Assembly (NCBI RefSeq): GCF_030815415.1
Contig: NZ_JAUSWW010000001.1
Span: 5,580,001 to 5,644,000 of the forward strand
Reading direction: 5' to 3'
Source of the DNA: Streptomyces canus
GTDB taxonomy: Bacteria > Actinomycetota > Actinomycetes > Streptomycetales > Streptomycetaceae
Length of the DNA stretch: 64,000 bases
A program made the position numbers and the translations under genes. Under the pieces are notes generated by a model. It was not told the DNA's origin and did not search any database. It saw nothing but the letters and a program-made list of their open reading frames with translations. Shown here piece by piece: positions 24,051 through 33,800 of this stretch (the stretch's first letter is position 1; every line of letters begins with the position of its first letter).

Positions 24051-25499
24051 TCAGGCGATCGACGTGATTGCCTTCAAGTACCGCGACCGGCTGCCCGTGG
24101 ATGGAGCTGCCCGCAGAGTTAGGTCGTCGATCAATCTGTTCAGGCGGTCCAGGCCCAGCGAGATCTCCTCGGGTGAGAGCACGCTGAAAGACAAGCGGAT
24201 CTGCTGTAAGCCCCCGGATCCCGCGTAAAAGTGGTGCATTGGGGTCCACAGGACGCCGAACTTCGAGGCTGAATATTCGAGTACTTCGTCGTCCGCACGG
24301 AACGGCAGCGACAGGACGACGAACATCCCGCCCTGCGGGGCGTTCCAGGAGACCGCGCCATGATGAGGCTGTGCCGACCCGAAGCGACTCTCCAGGCCCT
24401 CCAAGACGGCTCGGAGGTTGCGCCGGTAGACATCGACCTCGCGCACGGTGGCACGCTCAAGGCTGCATTGGTTCTCGACAAGGTATCCGCCGATGACGGC
24501 CTGAGCCACAGTCGAAGTGTTGAGCGTGACCATGCTCTTCAATTTCGCCAGCTGATCGGCGAGCAGGCTCTCGCGCCGGTCGTCATCGACGACCAGCTGA
24601 TCTGCGATCACATACCCGACACGGGCCCCAGCGAACACGGTCTTTGCGAACGAGCCCAGATAGATGACCCTGCTGTCTGTATCCATGGATTTCAATGTGG
24701 GTGGTTTAGTACCACCGAGCTGGAATAAGGAGTAAGGGTTGTCCTCCAACACCAGCAAGTCCTCGCGCGCAGCCAGCTCCAGGAGCGCAGCCCTGTCGGC
24801 AACTGTCATGCTCACGCCGCTGGGATTCGCGAAGTCAGGGACGACATAGCAGGCTCGCGGCCGCAGTCCCTCGGCTCGGGCGGCGTCAATTTGCCGCTGC
24901 AGGTCCGCCAGGTCAATGCCGCTCGCGCCCTCGTTGACCGCACGCACCGGCATGCCGACAACCCGGGCCGCGCCGATGAATCCGACATACGACGGCATCG
25001 CGGCGAGGACCACGTCGCGGGTATCGCGGTGGAGCGCGCGCAGGACCAGGACCATGGCCTCCTGACAGCCTGTTGTCACGACAACGGACTCGGGATCCAC
25101 GGTCAGGCCTTCGTCCAGCTGCAGGTGGCTGGCGATCAAGTCGTGAATGAGGCCCTTCGTCCGGCCGTACTGGAAGAAGGTCCGGCGCACCTGTGCCGGT
25201 GTCAGCGTGCGCTTCCCTGCGAGGTGCTTCTCGAATGCCGACAGATACCGCGGCAGGTCATCGAGATCATAGAAACCCTCATAGGGGCGACCTGCTGCGA
25301 ACGAAACCGCGTCGGGGAAGCGGCCCGCGATCTCGTTCAGCAACGTCATCGAGGTCAGCGCCGGGTCATCGACGGACTCGTGCAGATCAGACATTGATAT
25401 GCGCACCCGCGACTCAGCGGCCGTGCCCAGGGGCTGCTTCGGGTCCGCCGAACCGTCGCCAGAAACGTCCAGGACAGCAAATGGTGCTTCTTCGTACAT
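24051..25499 (-). CDS. PLP-dependent aminotransferase (fold type I, HpgT/2-aminoadipate-transaminase-like)
   Basis: A 482-aa class I/II aminotransferase. The PLP lysine is in GSFAKTVFAGARVG (about residue 286), the Asn/Asp-Tyr pair in VVPDFANPSGVSM (about 220), and the phosphate loop in VVTTGCQEAM. It is the last gene of the leftward biosynthetic operon, 63 bp after the SHMT-like gene, and probably makes or interconverts a non-proteinogenic amino acid. It is AT-richer than its neighbours and has TTA codons at codons 258 (24726-24728) and 431 (24207-24209). The start at 25499 has an AAGGAA site; an ATG at 25394 is the alternative. Confidence 0.85.
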   Translation of the reverse strand: MYEEAPFAVLDVSGDGSADPKQPLGTAAESRVRISMSDLHESVDDPALTSMTLLNEIAGRFPDAVSFAAGRPYEGFYDLDDLPRYLSAFEKHLAGKRTLTPAQVRRTFFQYGRTKGLIHDLIASHLQLDEGLTVDPESVVVTTGCQEAMVLVLRALHRDTRDVVLAAMPSYVGFIGAARVVGMPVRAVNEGASGIDLADLQRQIDAARAEGLRPRACYVVPDFANPSGVSMTVADRAALLELAAREDLLVLEDNPYSLFQLGGTKPPTLKSMDTDSRVIYLGSFAKTVFAGARVGYVIADQLVVDDDRRESLLADQLAKLKSMVTLNTSTVAQAVIGGYLVENQCSLERATVREVDVYRRNLRAVLEGLESRFGSAQPHHGAVSWNAPQGGMFVVLSLPFRADDEVLEYSASKFGVLWTPMHHFYAGSGGLQQIRLSFSVLSPEEISLGLDRLNRLIDDLTLRAAPSTGSRSRYLKAITSIA

Positions 25500-25562
25500 C
25501 TTCCTTCACCATTTCACTTGATTCCGAATCGAACGTGTCCAAACCTGTGCCGGCCAAAGGGA

Positions 25563-26939
25563 TCAACGGCGGGTCACCTCGAGGGGCTGAGCGAGCCCCA
25601 GGTGCGAGAGGGGGTGGAGTGCGCACAGTTCGGCGACCTCTGCCCTGACGCGGGCCCGAATGGCGTCGTCCAGGTGCCACTCGCAGGTGCCGGTTGCCTG
25701 TACGGACGACAAGACGCGGTCGACGAGGGCTGCGCACCGGCGGATGGCGTCGCCCTCCATGCTCCGGGCGGCCAGGATGTTGGTGCCCAGCCGTAGACCG
25801 CTGGTGACTCCGGGTCCGTGCGGGTCGTCGGGGATCTTGTTCTTGTTCACGATGATTCCGCAGGACTCGAGCGCCTGCTCGGCGATGATGCCGGTCAAGC
25901 CCCTGCGGCTGACATCGATGAGCACCATGTGGTTGTCCGTGCCGCCGGTGAGGACGTGGTAGCCCGCGGCAGACAGCGCCGCGGCCAGGGTGGCGGCTCC
26001 GTTGAGGACGCGCCCGGCCAGCTCCCTGAACCCGGGCTCAGCCGCCAGCGCCAGAGCCCGGCCCTTGGCTGCGATCGCCTGGAGCTGCGGGGTGCCCTGG
26101 AGAAAAGGGAAGACCGCGCTCTGGAAGGTTTCGGCGAAGGTCTTGCGAGAGCCGGGTACCGGCATGTCGGCGTCCTTGCCCATCAGGATGAGGCCGCCGC
26201 GAGGTCCGTAGAGCTGCTTGTACGTGCTCGTCGTGGTCACATGGGCGATGTCGATGGGGCTCGGGTGCAGTCCGGCTGCCACCAGGCCGGAGATATGGGA
26301 GATGTCGGCGAGCAGGACAGCTCCCACCTCGTCCGCCACCGCACGGAAGCGGGCGAAGTCGATCGTGCGGGGATACGCGCTCGCCCCGCAGACGATCAGC
26401 TTCGGCCGGTGCTCCTTGGCGAGACGCTCGACCTCAGCGAAATCGATCAGCCCCGACGCGTCGGTGCCGTACCCCACCGAGGTGAAGTAGCGCCCGGAGA
26501 CCGAGGCGCGGGAACCGTGGGTGAGGTGGCCGCCCGCGCTCAGTTCCATCCCGAGCAGCACATCGCCGGGACCGAGGAGGCTGAAGAGGACGGCCTGGTT
26601 AGCCGTACTGCCCGAGTGAGGCTGGACGTTGGCGTACTGGGCACCGAAGGCGGCCTTGGCCCGTCGCACCGTCAGCCGCTCCACCTCGTCCACCACCTCG
26701 CAGCCCGCGTGGAACCGGGCGCCGGGATATCCCTCGGTCGTGACATTGCCGAGAACCGTGCCCTCGCAGGCGGCCACGGAAGGGGGCGCGACACTGGAGG
26801 CTGCGATCATGGCGAGCGTCTCGGACTGGCGCCGGTGCTCACGATCCAGCAGGGCGTACAACTCGGGGTCTTGGTCGTGCAATTGACGCACACCGAGCTG
26901 CGCGTAGGAGGCCAGAGGGCTGGAAGGCATGATGGTCAT
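25563..26939 (-). CDS. SHMT-like PLP enzyme with altered active site
   Basis: A 458-aa homologue of glycine hydroxymethyltransferase. Seen: NVQPHSGSTANQAVL, ADISHISGLVAAG (Asp and His kept), the PLP lysine in TSTYKQLYGPRGG (about residue 241) and the carboxylate Arg in SGLRLGTN. Compared with E. coli GlyA from memory, the IASEN motif reads IAASS, the NKYAEGYP tyrosine is Thr, RYYGG reads RFHAG, and His before the PLP Lys is Tyr. True folate-dependent SHMT activity is therefore unlikely; an aldolase or threonine-transaldolase role is the best inference. It starts 7 bp after the PCP-C stop. Confidence 0.85.
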   Translation of the reverse strand: MTIMPSSPLASYAQLGVRQLHDQDPELYALLDREHRRQSETLAMIAASSVAPPSVAACEGTVLGNVTTEGYPGARFHAGCEVVDEVERLTVRRAKAAFGAQYANVQPHSGSTANQAVLFSLLGPGDVLLGMELSAGGHLTHGSRASVSGRYFTSVGYGTDASGLIDFAEVERLAKEHRPKLIVCGASAYPRTIDFARFRAVADEVGAVLLADISHISGLVAAGLHPSPIDIAHVTTTSTYKQLYGPRGGLILMGKDADMPVPGSRKTFAETFQSAVFPFLQGTPQLQAIAAKGRALALAAEPGFRELAGRVLNGAATLAAALSAAGYHVLTGGTDNHMVLIDVSRRGLTGIIAEQALESCGIIVNKNKIPDDPHGPGVTSGLRLGTNILAARSMEGDAIRRCAALVDRVLSSVQATGTCEWHLDDAIRARVRAEVAELCALHPLSHLGLAQPLEVTRR

Positions 26940-26946
26940 CGGCTTT

Positions 26947-28554
26947 CTACGCGTTCTGGAGGCCGGTGAGGGCCGGTTCTTCGGGGCCTTCGGCCATCAG
27001 ATGCAGCGCGGACAGCACATACCGCAGCAGCTTTTCGGCCGTCCCCACGCCGTACTTGGCCTCGTCGACCGTGATCTCCAGGAGGTGGCCGACGCCCCGC
27101 GGGTCGTTGATCACCTCGACGCGGACAGGGAAGCTGGAGGTGTCGCGCAGGTCCTCGTCGGCGGTGATCAGCCCGGTGTCCAGGAGCCGGTCGCGGGCGT
27201 GGAAGTGCACGTAGTTGAAGACGGTGGTGAAGGGCGTACCGCCGAGCAGGGAGCGCACTTCGGCGTCGGGGAACCGGCGGTGGGCCAGCAGCGCGCTCTC
27301 CGTCTCGAAGGCGCGCCGGGCCGCGGTGTGCCAGGACACTCCGGTCACGTCCAGGCGGAAGGGCAGGGTGTTCAGGAACAGCCCGAGCGTCAGCTCGCTG
27401 CCCACCCGCTCCGTCCGGCCGCTCACGGTCAGCCCGATCGTGACCGAGGAGCTCTCGGCCAGGGCCGCCTGCGCCGTACAATTCGCCGCCAGCAGCAGGC
27501 TCTTGACCGGAATGCCCCAGTCGGCGCTGAGCCGGTGGATCCGCTCGATGTCCGCTGCCGGTATCTGGGCGCTGATCTTCTTCAACGGGTCGCCCGAGCC
27601 GTCGCCCCGCTCCGGCAGTACCGCCCCCGTGTCGGTGCCCAGGCTCTCGAAGTAGCGCTGTGATTCCTCGTCGCGCAGGGCCGCGCGTTCCAGGCGTACG
27701 TACTCCTCCGCAGGTGCGGGCTCGGCGAGTCCGAGTGTCTCGCCGCGCAGCAGGGCCGCGTACATGCGGATCAGCTCGCTGCTGAGGACCGACTCGCTCC
27801 AGCCGTCGAGCGCGGCGTGGTGGAAGGCGTAGGAGAGCTGGAAACGCGAGTCGCCGGTGACCGCGGCGTGCACGCGCCAGAGGGGGGTTTGCTCGGGGTC
27901 GAAGGGCGCCAGTAGATCCCGCATGGTCTTCTCGTACTGCTCGGCTTCGGTGGCCTCGTCCAGACCGGACCGGTCCACTGTCTCCAGCGGTACGGCGACG
28001 TCCCGCTCGACCACCTGCATGGCCTCACTGAAGGTCGTGAGGTCGAAGCGGGAGCGCAGTACCGGGTGGCGGCGGGCGATGCGGTCGAGTGCCTGCCGCA
28101 GTACGGACGTGTCGAGGGGGAGGGTGACCGTACGGGACACGGCGTCGATGTAGAGGTTGCCGCCGCTGAGCAAGTTCTCGTAGATCAGGCCGAGTTGGAG
28201 ACGGGTCGCGGGATGGACCGCCTCGGCGCCCGCGGGGATCAGGGCCCGGTCCGCCGGAGAGAGCAGGTCGTCGCCGCAGTCCTCCTCCTCGGGATCGGCC
28301 GGCCCGGCGGAGGAGGCACAAGTGCCCCGCGGGGTGGGGTTCTTGAACAGGTCCAGGAGGCTCAGGCACAGGCCCTGTTCCTTGGCCGCGCCGATGACCT
28401 GTACCGCGAGGAGCGAGTCCCCGCCCAGGGAGAAGAAGTCGTCGTCGGGGCCGACACGGGGGACGCCGAGGACCTCTTCCCAGATGCGGGCCAGTGTGTT
28501 CTCGTCGGTCGGCCGCTCCTGCTGGGCCGGCCCCTCGGTGATGGTCTCGCTCAT
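26947..28554 (-). CDS. Stand-alone PCP-C didomain NRPS
   Basis: A 535-aa protein. An N-terminal peptidyl carrier domain (residues about 15-85; phosphopantetheine Ser in FFSLGGDSLLA, about 46) is followed by a condensation domain (about 115-530) with intact HHAALDGWS (about 246). There is no adenylation domain, so the carrier must be loaded in trans by one of the A domains of this cluster or by the ATP-grasp enzyme's product. In a linear reading it would condense the chain from the A-PCP-E protein or couple a side unit. The ATG at 28554 follows the ATP-grasp stop by 43 bp. Confidence 0.9.
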   Translation of the reverse strand: MSETITEGPAQQERPTDENTLARIWEEVLGVPRVGPDDDFFSLGGDSLLAVQVIGAAKEQGLCLSLLDLFKNPTPRGTCASSAGPADPEEEDCGDDLLSPADRALIPAGAEAVHPATRLQLGLIYENLLSGGNLYIDAVSRTVTLPLDTSVLRQALDRIARRHPVLRSRFDLTTFSEAMQVVERDVAVPLETVDRSGLDEATEAEQYEKTMRDLLAPFDPEQTPLWRVHAAVTGDSRFQLSYAFHHAALDGWSESVLSSELIRMYAALLRGETLGLAEPAPAEEYVRLERAALRDEESQRYFESLGTDTGAVLPERGDGSGDPLKKISAQIPAADIERIHRLSADWGIPVKSLLLAANCTAQAALAESSSVTIGLTVSGRTERVGSELTLGLFLNTLPFRLDVTGVSWHTAARRAFETESALLAHRRFPDAEVRSLLGGTPFTTVFNYVHFHARDRLLDTGLITADEDLRDTSSFPVRVEVINDPRGVGHLLEITVDEAKYGVGTAEKLLRYVLSALHLMAEGPEEPALTGLQNA

Positions 28555-28597
28555 GTGTCTGCTGACCTTTCGTGGTGTCGTGGCATCCGGGCCGGCG

Positions 28598-29875
28598 TCA
28601 CAGCCGGCCGAGTTCGGCCGCGGTGACCGTCCGGAGGCCGGGCCGGCCGGGGAAGGCAAAGGTGAACCGCAGCCGCGACTCCACTTCCTCGAAAACCGCG
28701 GCGAGTTCCTTCAGGCCGGTGGTCTCACCGATGACGACATCGAGGTCCTGGGTCTGCACGCCGCCCGCCAGCTGGGCGCCCCGTCTGGCGTACGGGCGGT
28801 GCAAGGTCACCTCGGGCAGCGCGCGGATCTCGTCGCTGCCCGTCACCTCGACCAGTTCGCACGCGTCGCGGGGCGCGGGGTGCGTGATCTGGTAGACGAC
28901 CCGGTCGGCCGGGAGCGCGGGCACGGTGACGCGTTCGCCGAGGGCGATCCGGCCGGCCAACTCGATCAGGTTCCTGCCGATGGCCCGGCCGGCGAGCTCG
29001 TTGATACCGCCGCCCAGCCGCCCGTTGACCTCGATGAACCGGGGCCCGTCGGGGGTGAGTTTGGCCTCGGTGTGCGTCAGACCGGTGGTGATGCCCAGCG
29101 CCGCCACGGCACGCCGGGCCAGGGTGAAGACCTGCTCGGTCTCCTCGGGATCCAGCGGCGAGGGCCAGAACCTTCCGGTCTCGCGAAAGGGCGGCACCAT
29201 GGGGAACTTGCCGGTGACGGCGATATCGGCGATTTCGCCGTCCTGCACGAGCTGTTCGATCGAGACGTAGTCCCCGAACGGCGCGCAGTCCCGCCCCACC
29301 AGGTACTCCTCCAGCACCAGGGCCCCGTCCGGGTCGTACCCGGGGGTGCCGGTTGACAGCAGGCGCTCGACGGTGCGCAGCCCCGCCGCCTCGTCGTCGA
29401 TGAGGAAGGTGTTGCGGCTGGCGCCTCCGAAGGCGGGTTTGAGCACCGCGGGCAGCCGTACGTGGGCGACGGCGTCCGCCCAGTCGGCGACGGAGTCCAC
29501 GCGATGGAAACGTACGGAGTCGACCCCGGCCGCGCGCAGCGCGCTGCGCTGCTTCCACTTGTCCGTCAGCATCGCGGTGGTGGCCGGGCTGTGCTGGGTC
29601 AGTCCCAGCCGGTCCGCCAGTTCACCGGTGAGCCGCAGGGCCTTCTCACTGAAGGTCACGATGCCGCCCGGGTCGTGGCCCTGTAACTCCTGCACCGCCT
29701 GGTCGAGCGAGTCGATCCACACGAGGGGGGCGAACTGCTCCAGCAGCGGCGCCATGTGCCGTGTGTGGTCGTTGCGCTCGGCGGCGAAGACCCAGGTCGC
29801 CCAGTCGCCCAGGCCCACCGCGATGTCGCCGGGTTGGGCGGCACCGAAGTCGTACACCACGATCAGTGGTTTCAC
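28598..29875 (-). CDS. ATP-grasp ligase (L-amino acid ligase-like)
   Basis: A 425-aa ATP-grasp enzyme forming an acyl-phosphate and then an amide. Nucleotide-binding segments are VLKPAFGGASRNTF (about residues 148-161), LVLEEYLVGRDC (about 192) and the metal-binding FIEVNGRLGGG (about 284). It resembles carboxylate-amine and dipeptide ligases. In the operon it could attach an amino acid or cap independently of the NRPS modules. Its GTG start overlaps the thioesterase stop (GTGA). Codon 64 is TTA (29684-29686). Confidence 0.87.
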   Translation of the reverse strand: MKPLIVVYDFGAAQPGDIAVGLGDWATWVFAAERNDHTRHMAPLLEQFAPLVWIDSLDQAVQELQGHDPGGIVTFSEKALRLTGELADRLGLTQHSPATTAMLTDKWKQRSALRAAGVDSVRFHRVDSVADWADAVAHVRLPAVLKPAFGGASRNTFLIDDEAAGLRTVERLLSTGTPGYDPDGALVLEEYLVGRDCAPFGDYVSIEQLVQDGEIADIAVTGKFPMVPPFRETGRFWPSPLDPEETEQVFTLARRAVAALGITTGLTHTEAKLTPDGPRFIEVNGRLGGGINELAGRAIGRNLIELAGRIALGERVTVPALPADRVVYQITHPAPRDACELVEVTGSDEIRALPEVTLHRPYARRGAQLAGGVQTQDLDVVIGETTGLKELAAVFEEVESRLRFTFAFPGRPGLRTVTAAELGRL

Positions 29876-30642
29876 CGGGACACCTCTCGTGCGTGGTTGC
29901 CGTCCAGGGCGCCGTGGATCAACCCGGTCAGGGTCGGCAGATCGTCCCGGTAGTAGAAGTGGCCGCCGGGCAGGGTGCGGGTGGTGAGAGCAGCCGTGGT
30001 CCACTCGCCCCAGGCGTCCAGGTGATTGCCGGTCACCCAGATGTCGTCGACGCCGCCGACGGCCAGCACCGGGCAGCGGACCGGACGGTTCTCGGGGACG
30101 TGCCGGGCGAGCATCAGGTAGTCGGCCCGCAGGACCGGCACGATCAGATCCAGCAAGTCGGGGTCCTCGATCAGCTGGGGGTCGTAGTCGCCGTACCGGG
30201 TGATCTCCTTGATCCACTCTTCGTCCGTCATGGCGAGGACCTGGTCGGCGTCCAGGCGTGCCGCGGACGGTGGCCGTGCCGCGGAGGCGACCAGCAGTTC
30301 GACCGGGCGTCCGGCGTCCGCCAGACGCAGGGCCAGGGTGTGACCGAGGACCCCGCCGAGGCTGTGGCCGACCAGGACCACGGGGCCGGTGGAGTGTTCC
30401 AGGACCGCATCCGCGGCCTCGTCGGCGAGGGCGGTGATGCTCGTCGCCTGCGGCTCCGCGGCGCGCGGTCCGCGCCCGGGGTACTGGAGCACCAGAGCGG
30501 CCTCGTCCTCGCGCAGCAGTAGCCGGGGCCAGTTGCCCATGGCGTACGCGCTGCCGCCGGCGAAGGGGGCCAGGACGTAGACGCGGGTCTCCTCAAAAGA
30601 GCCGTAGCGCCACAGCGTGGGAGTGGGTTCGGTGCGCTTCAC
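29872..30642 (-). CDS. Type II thioesterase (alpha/beta hydrolase)
   Basis: A 256-aa GrsT-like thioesterase that normally removes mis-primed groups from carrier proteins. The nucleophile motif is canonical, LVGHSLGGVLGH (Ser about 94), with a late acidic residue in GGVDDIWV and the catalytic His in GGHFYYRDD. No synthetase in this cluster has its own thioesterase domain, so it may also release the product. The GTG at 30642 overlaps the mbtH stop (GTGA), and its own stop overlaps the next start, giving tight coupling. Confidence 0.88.
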   Translation of the reverse strand: MKRTEPTPTLWRYGSFEETRVYVLAPFAGGSAYAMGNWPRLLLREDEAALVLQYPGRGPRAAEPQATSITALADEAADAVLEHSTGPVVLVGHSLGGVLGHTLALRLADAGRPVELLVASAARPPSAARLDADQVLAMTDEEWIKEITRYGDYDPQLIEDPDLLDLIVPVLRADYLMLARHVPENRPVRCPVLAVGGVDDIWVTGNHLDAWGEWTTAALTTRTLPGGHFYYRDDLPTLTGLIHGALDGNHAREVSR

Positions 30643-30818
30643 GAGGCGCCGTCGACCACGGACTTTGGGCGGATGTCGGTCCACACCCGCGCGATGTGGG
30701 CCAGGCACTCATCCCTGGACCCGGCGAATCCGGTGGCCTCCCAGCCGTTCGGCAGGGCCTTGGCCTCGGGCCAGACCGAGTACTGGGCTTCGGCGTTCAC
30801 CACGACGGCGTGGGTCAT
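30639..30818 (-). CDS. MbtH-like protein
   Basis: A 59-aa NRPS accessory protein that binds and activates adenylation domains. It has the family core VVVNAEAQYSVWPEAKALP, NGWEATGFAGSRDECLAHI and the ending VWTDIRPKS. Its ATG overlaps the stop of the A-PCP-E gene (ATGA) and its stop overlaps the thioesterase start (GTGA). It probably serves the A domain of the gene just upstream and perhaps the other two A domains of the cluster. Confidence 0.97.
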   Translation of the reverse strand: MTHAVVVNAEAQYSVWPEAKALPNGWEATGFAGSRDECLAHIARVWTDIRPKSVVDGAS

Positions 30819-33800
30819 CGGGCCATCTCCTTCGAGTCGGACGATTTCGAGTCGGACGATTCGGATACGGGAACCGTGGTGCGCAGCGCCGTGGCATAGG
30901 CGTCCACCAGCGCGTGCATCCGGGGCGCGGTGAAGACCTCACCGCTGAAGCGCCACAGGATCGTCAGCCGGCCGTCGACGATGCTGGGGTAGATCTCGAT
31001 CGGGAACGGGCGGGGCATGTCCGCGGGCCGGTCGTCGCCCGAGATGTCGATCCGGACATCGCCGAGCGGGCCCGGGGTGCCGCCCGTACCGGCGCCCGCC
31101 GCCCCGTCCGCGTGCAGATAGGCGGGCTCGCCCCAGTAGTTGAAGAGCACCTGGGGGACCGGGACAGCGGCGAGCCGGGCGCGCGTCCCGGGGTCGGGGT
31201 GGAGGTGGCGCAGCAGGTCGTGATCGAGGCCACGGCCCGGTATGTCCCTGATCAAGCCGGCCACGGCTTGCGCCTGTCCGGCGTCGGCGGGGTCGGCGAG
31301 CATCGGCAGGGCGAAGGGATAGGCGGTGTTGAAGAAGCCGACCGTGCGGCTGAGATCGACGTCGTCGAACAGATCCTCCCGGCCGTGTCCGCCGAGCTGG
31401 ACCTGCAGGGTGCCTCCGTCGACACCGAGCCAGTTCTTGAACCCGGTGCCGAGGGCGGCCAACAGGCCTTCGTACACGGTCAGTCCGGCGCCGGTCGACG
31501 CGTCGGTGAACCGACGGGTCCAATCCCGGTCGAAGACGAACGTGATCTCCTGGGTGTTTCCCTCGACGCCCTGCGGCTCGGTGTCCGCCACCGGCACACA
31601 CGCGTCCCAGTCGCGGGTCAGCCAGTAGTCCGCGTTCAGTCGCTCCGGCCGTTCGCGTACGAGTTCACCGAGGCGGCGGGCCCATTCGGTGTAGGAGGTG
31701 CCAACCGGATCCAGCGACCCGGCGTCGCCGTCGCGCAGGATCGCCGAGAGCTCCTCGGTGATCACGTTCCAGGAGTAGAGGTCCACCACCGTGTGGTGGA
31801 CGATCATGACCAGCCGGTCCTCCAGCCCGTCCGCGAGCCGGAACAGCCCGGCGCGGCAGACCGGTCCGGTACGCAGATCGAGGGCCGCGTGGAGTGCGGT
31901 CGCCGAGTCGTGGATCCGGCCCTCCACCTCGCTCGCCGCCACCTCCCGCAGGTCGAACTCGGTGACGGGCGGGGCCTCTTCGTCGATCATCTGGGTCGAA
32001 TCGGCGCCCGCCACGTTGATCCGGGCTCGCAGCATGGGGTGCCGCTCGGCCAGCAGACGCACGGCTCGTGCGGCCTGCTCGGTGGTCACCGAACCGCGCA
32101 CGGCGTAGAGCACACCGTGGTTCCAGTAGTCCGGGCGCGGCACCTCGCGTGCGAAGAAGGCCAGTTGGGCCGGGGTGAGCGGGGCGGACCCGCGGTCGGC
32201 CTCCGATGAAGGGGATACGGCGGCGGGCCGGCCGGCCTCGGCCGTGCGCCATCGGGCGACCCTCGCCAGCGCCTCGACGGTGCGGTGCTCCAGCAGGTGC
32301 CGGGGACGCAACTCGACGCCGCGGCGGCCGGCCGCCTGGGTGATTCGGATACCGGTGATGGAATCGCCGCCGAGCGAGAAGAAGTCGTCCGTGACGCCGA
32401 CGCGCTCGAGCCGCAGACAGCTCGCCCACAGCTCGCACAGCACGGCTTCGAGAGGGGTGCGCGGCGCGGTGTACGCGATGGTGTCCACGCTGCGTTCGGC
32501 GGCGAGTGCGCGCAGCGCCTTGCGGTCCACCTTGCCGTTTCGGTTGCGCGGCAGTTCGCCGAGCAGCAGCACCTCGTTGGGGACCATGTAGGCGGGCAGC
32601 CGGCCGGCGACGGATTCCTTGACCGCGGCGACAGTCGGAGCGCCGCCGGGCTGCGTGGTGACGAAGGCGACGAGCCTTTCCAAGCCGTCGTCCTTGAGCA
32701 GTTCGACGACACCGCGCGCCACCTCGGGATGGCTCTCGACGGCGTGCTCGATCTCGCCGAGTTCCACCCGGCGGCCCCGAAGCTTGATCTGGTTGTCGGC
32801 CCGGCCGAGCAGTTCGACACTGCCGTCCGCCCGCCACCGGCCGAGGTCACCGGTCCGGTACATGCGCCGGCCGGGCTCGGGGGCGAACGGGTCGGGCACA
32901 AACGCCGCGGCGGTCAGTGCGGGCTGCCCGATGTAGCCGCGGCCCACGCTCTCGCCGCCGATGTGGACCTGCCCGACGACACCCGGTGGCAAGGGCTGAA
33001 GATCAGTGTCCAGAACATGGACGCGGACGTTGGGCAGCACCTTTCCGATGGAGGTGTACATCCCCTCGTGGGCGGTGACCGGCCCACCCGTACTGTCGTC
33101 GGCCACCTCCGCGGGGCCGTAGGCGTTGAGCAATTCCACCCCGGACATGACGGTGTGCCAGCGCCGGGCCAGTTCGCCGCTGAGCGGCTCACCCGTGGCG
33201 ATCATGCGCGGCAGGGTCGCGCGAACGGCCGCCGCGGAGCCGGGCTCGTCCTCGAAGTGACTGAGGAGGACGGCGATGAAGGTGGGGACCAGAGCGAGGC
33301 AGCCGAAGCGGTGGCCGACCGCCATCGAGGCGAGCGCCGCGGGGTCGCGCACCACGTCATCGGGGACCACACAGATCGTCGAGCCCGCGGTGAGGCCCGC
33401 GAACATCTGCCAGATGGACAGGTCGAAGGTGAGAGGCGCGGTCTGCGGGACCTCCACGCCGGGGCGCAGGCCGTAGTCCGGTACCCGGGTCGCGAGCAGG
33501 TTGAGGAACGAGTGGTGCTCCACACCGGCGCCTTTGGGCGTGCCCGTCGAGCCCGAGGTGAAGATGACGTAGGCGAGATCGGCGGGCGCGGCCGGGGGAC
33601 CGAGCAGCTTGCGGATCGTCTCGGGGGCGTACGTCCCGGCGGCCGACTCGGCCTCCTCGCGCAGGTTCTCGGGGCTCAGCCGGGTCGCGTCCGGATTCTG
33701 CGGCACCTCCACCTCGTCCCCCGCCACTACGACGCGGGCGCCGCTCAGTAGCCGGTCGCGGCGTTCGGCGGGCATCTCGGGGTCCACCGGTACATACGCG

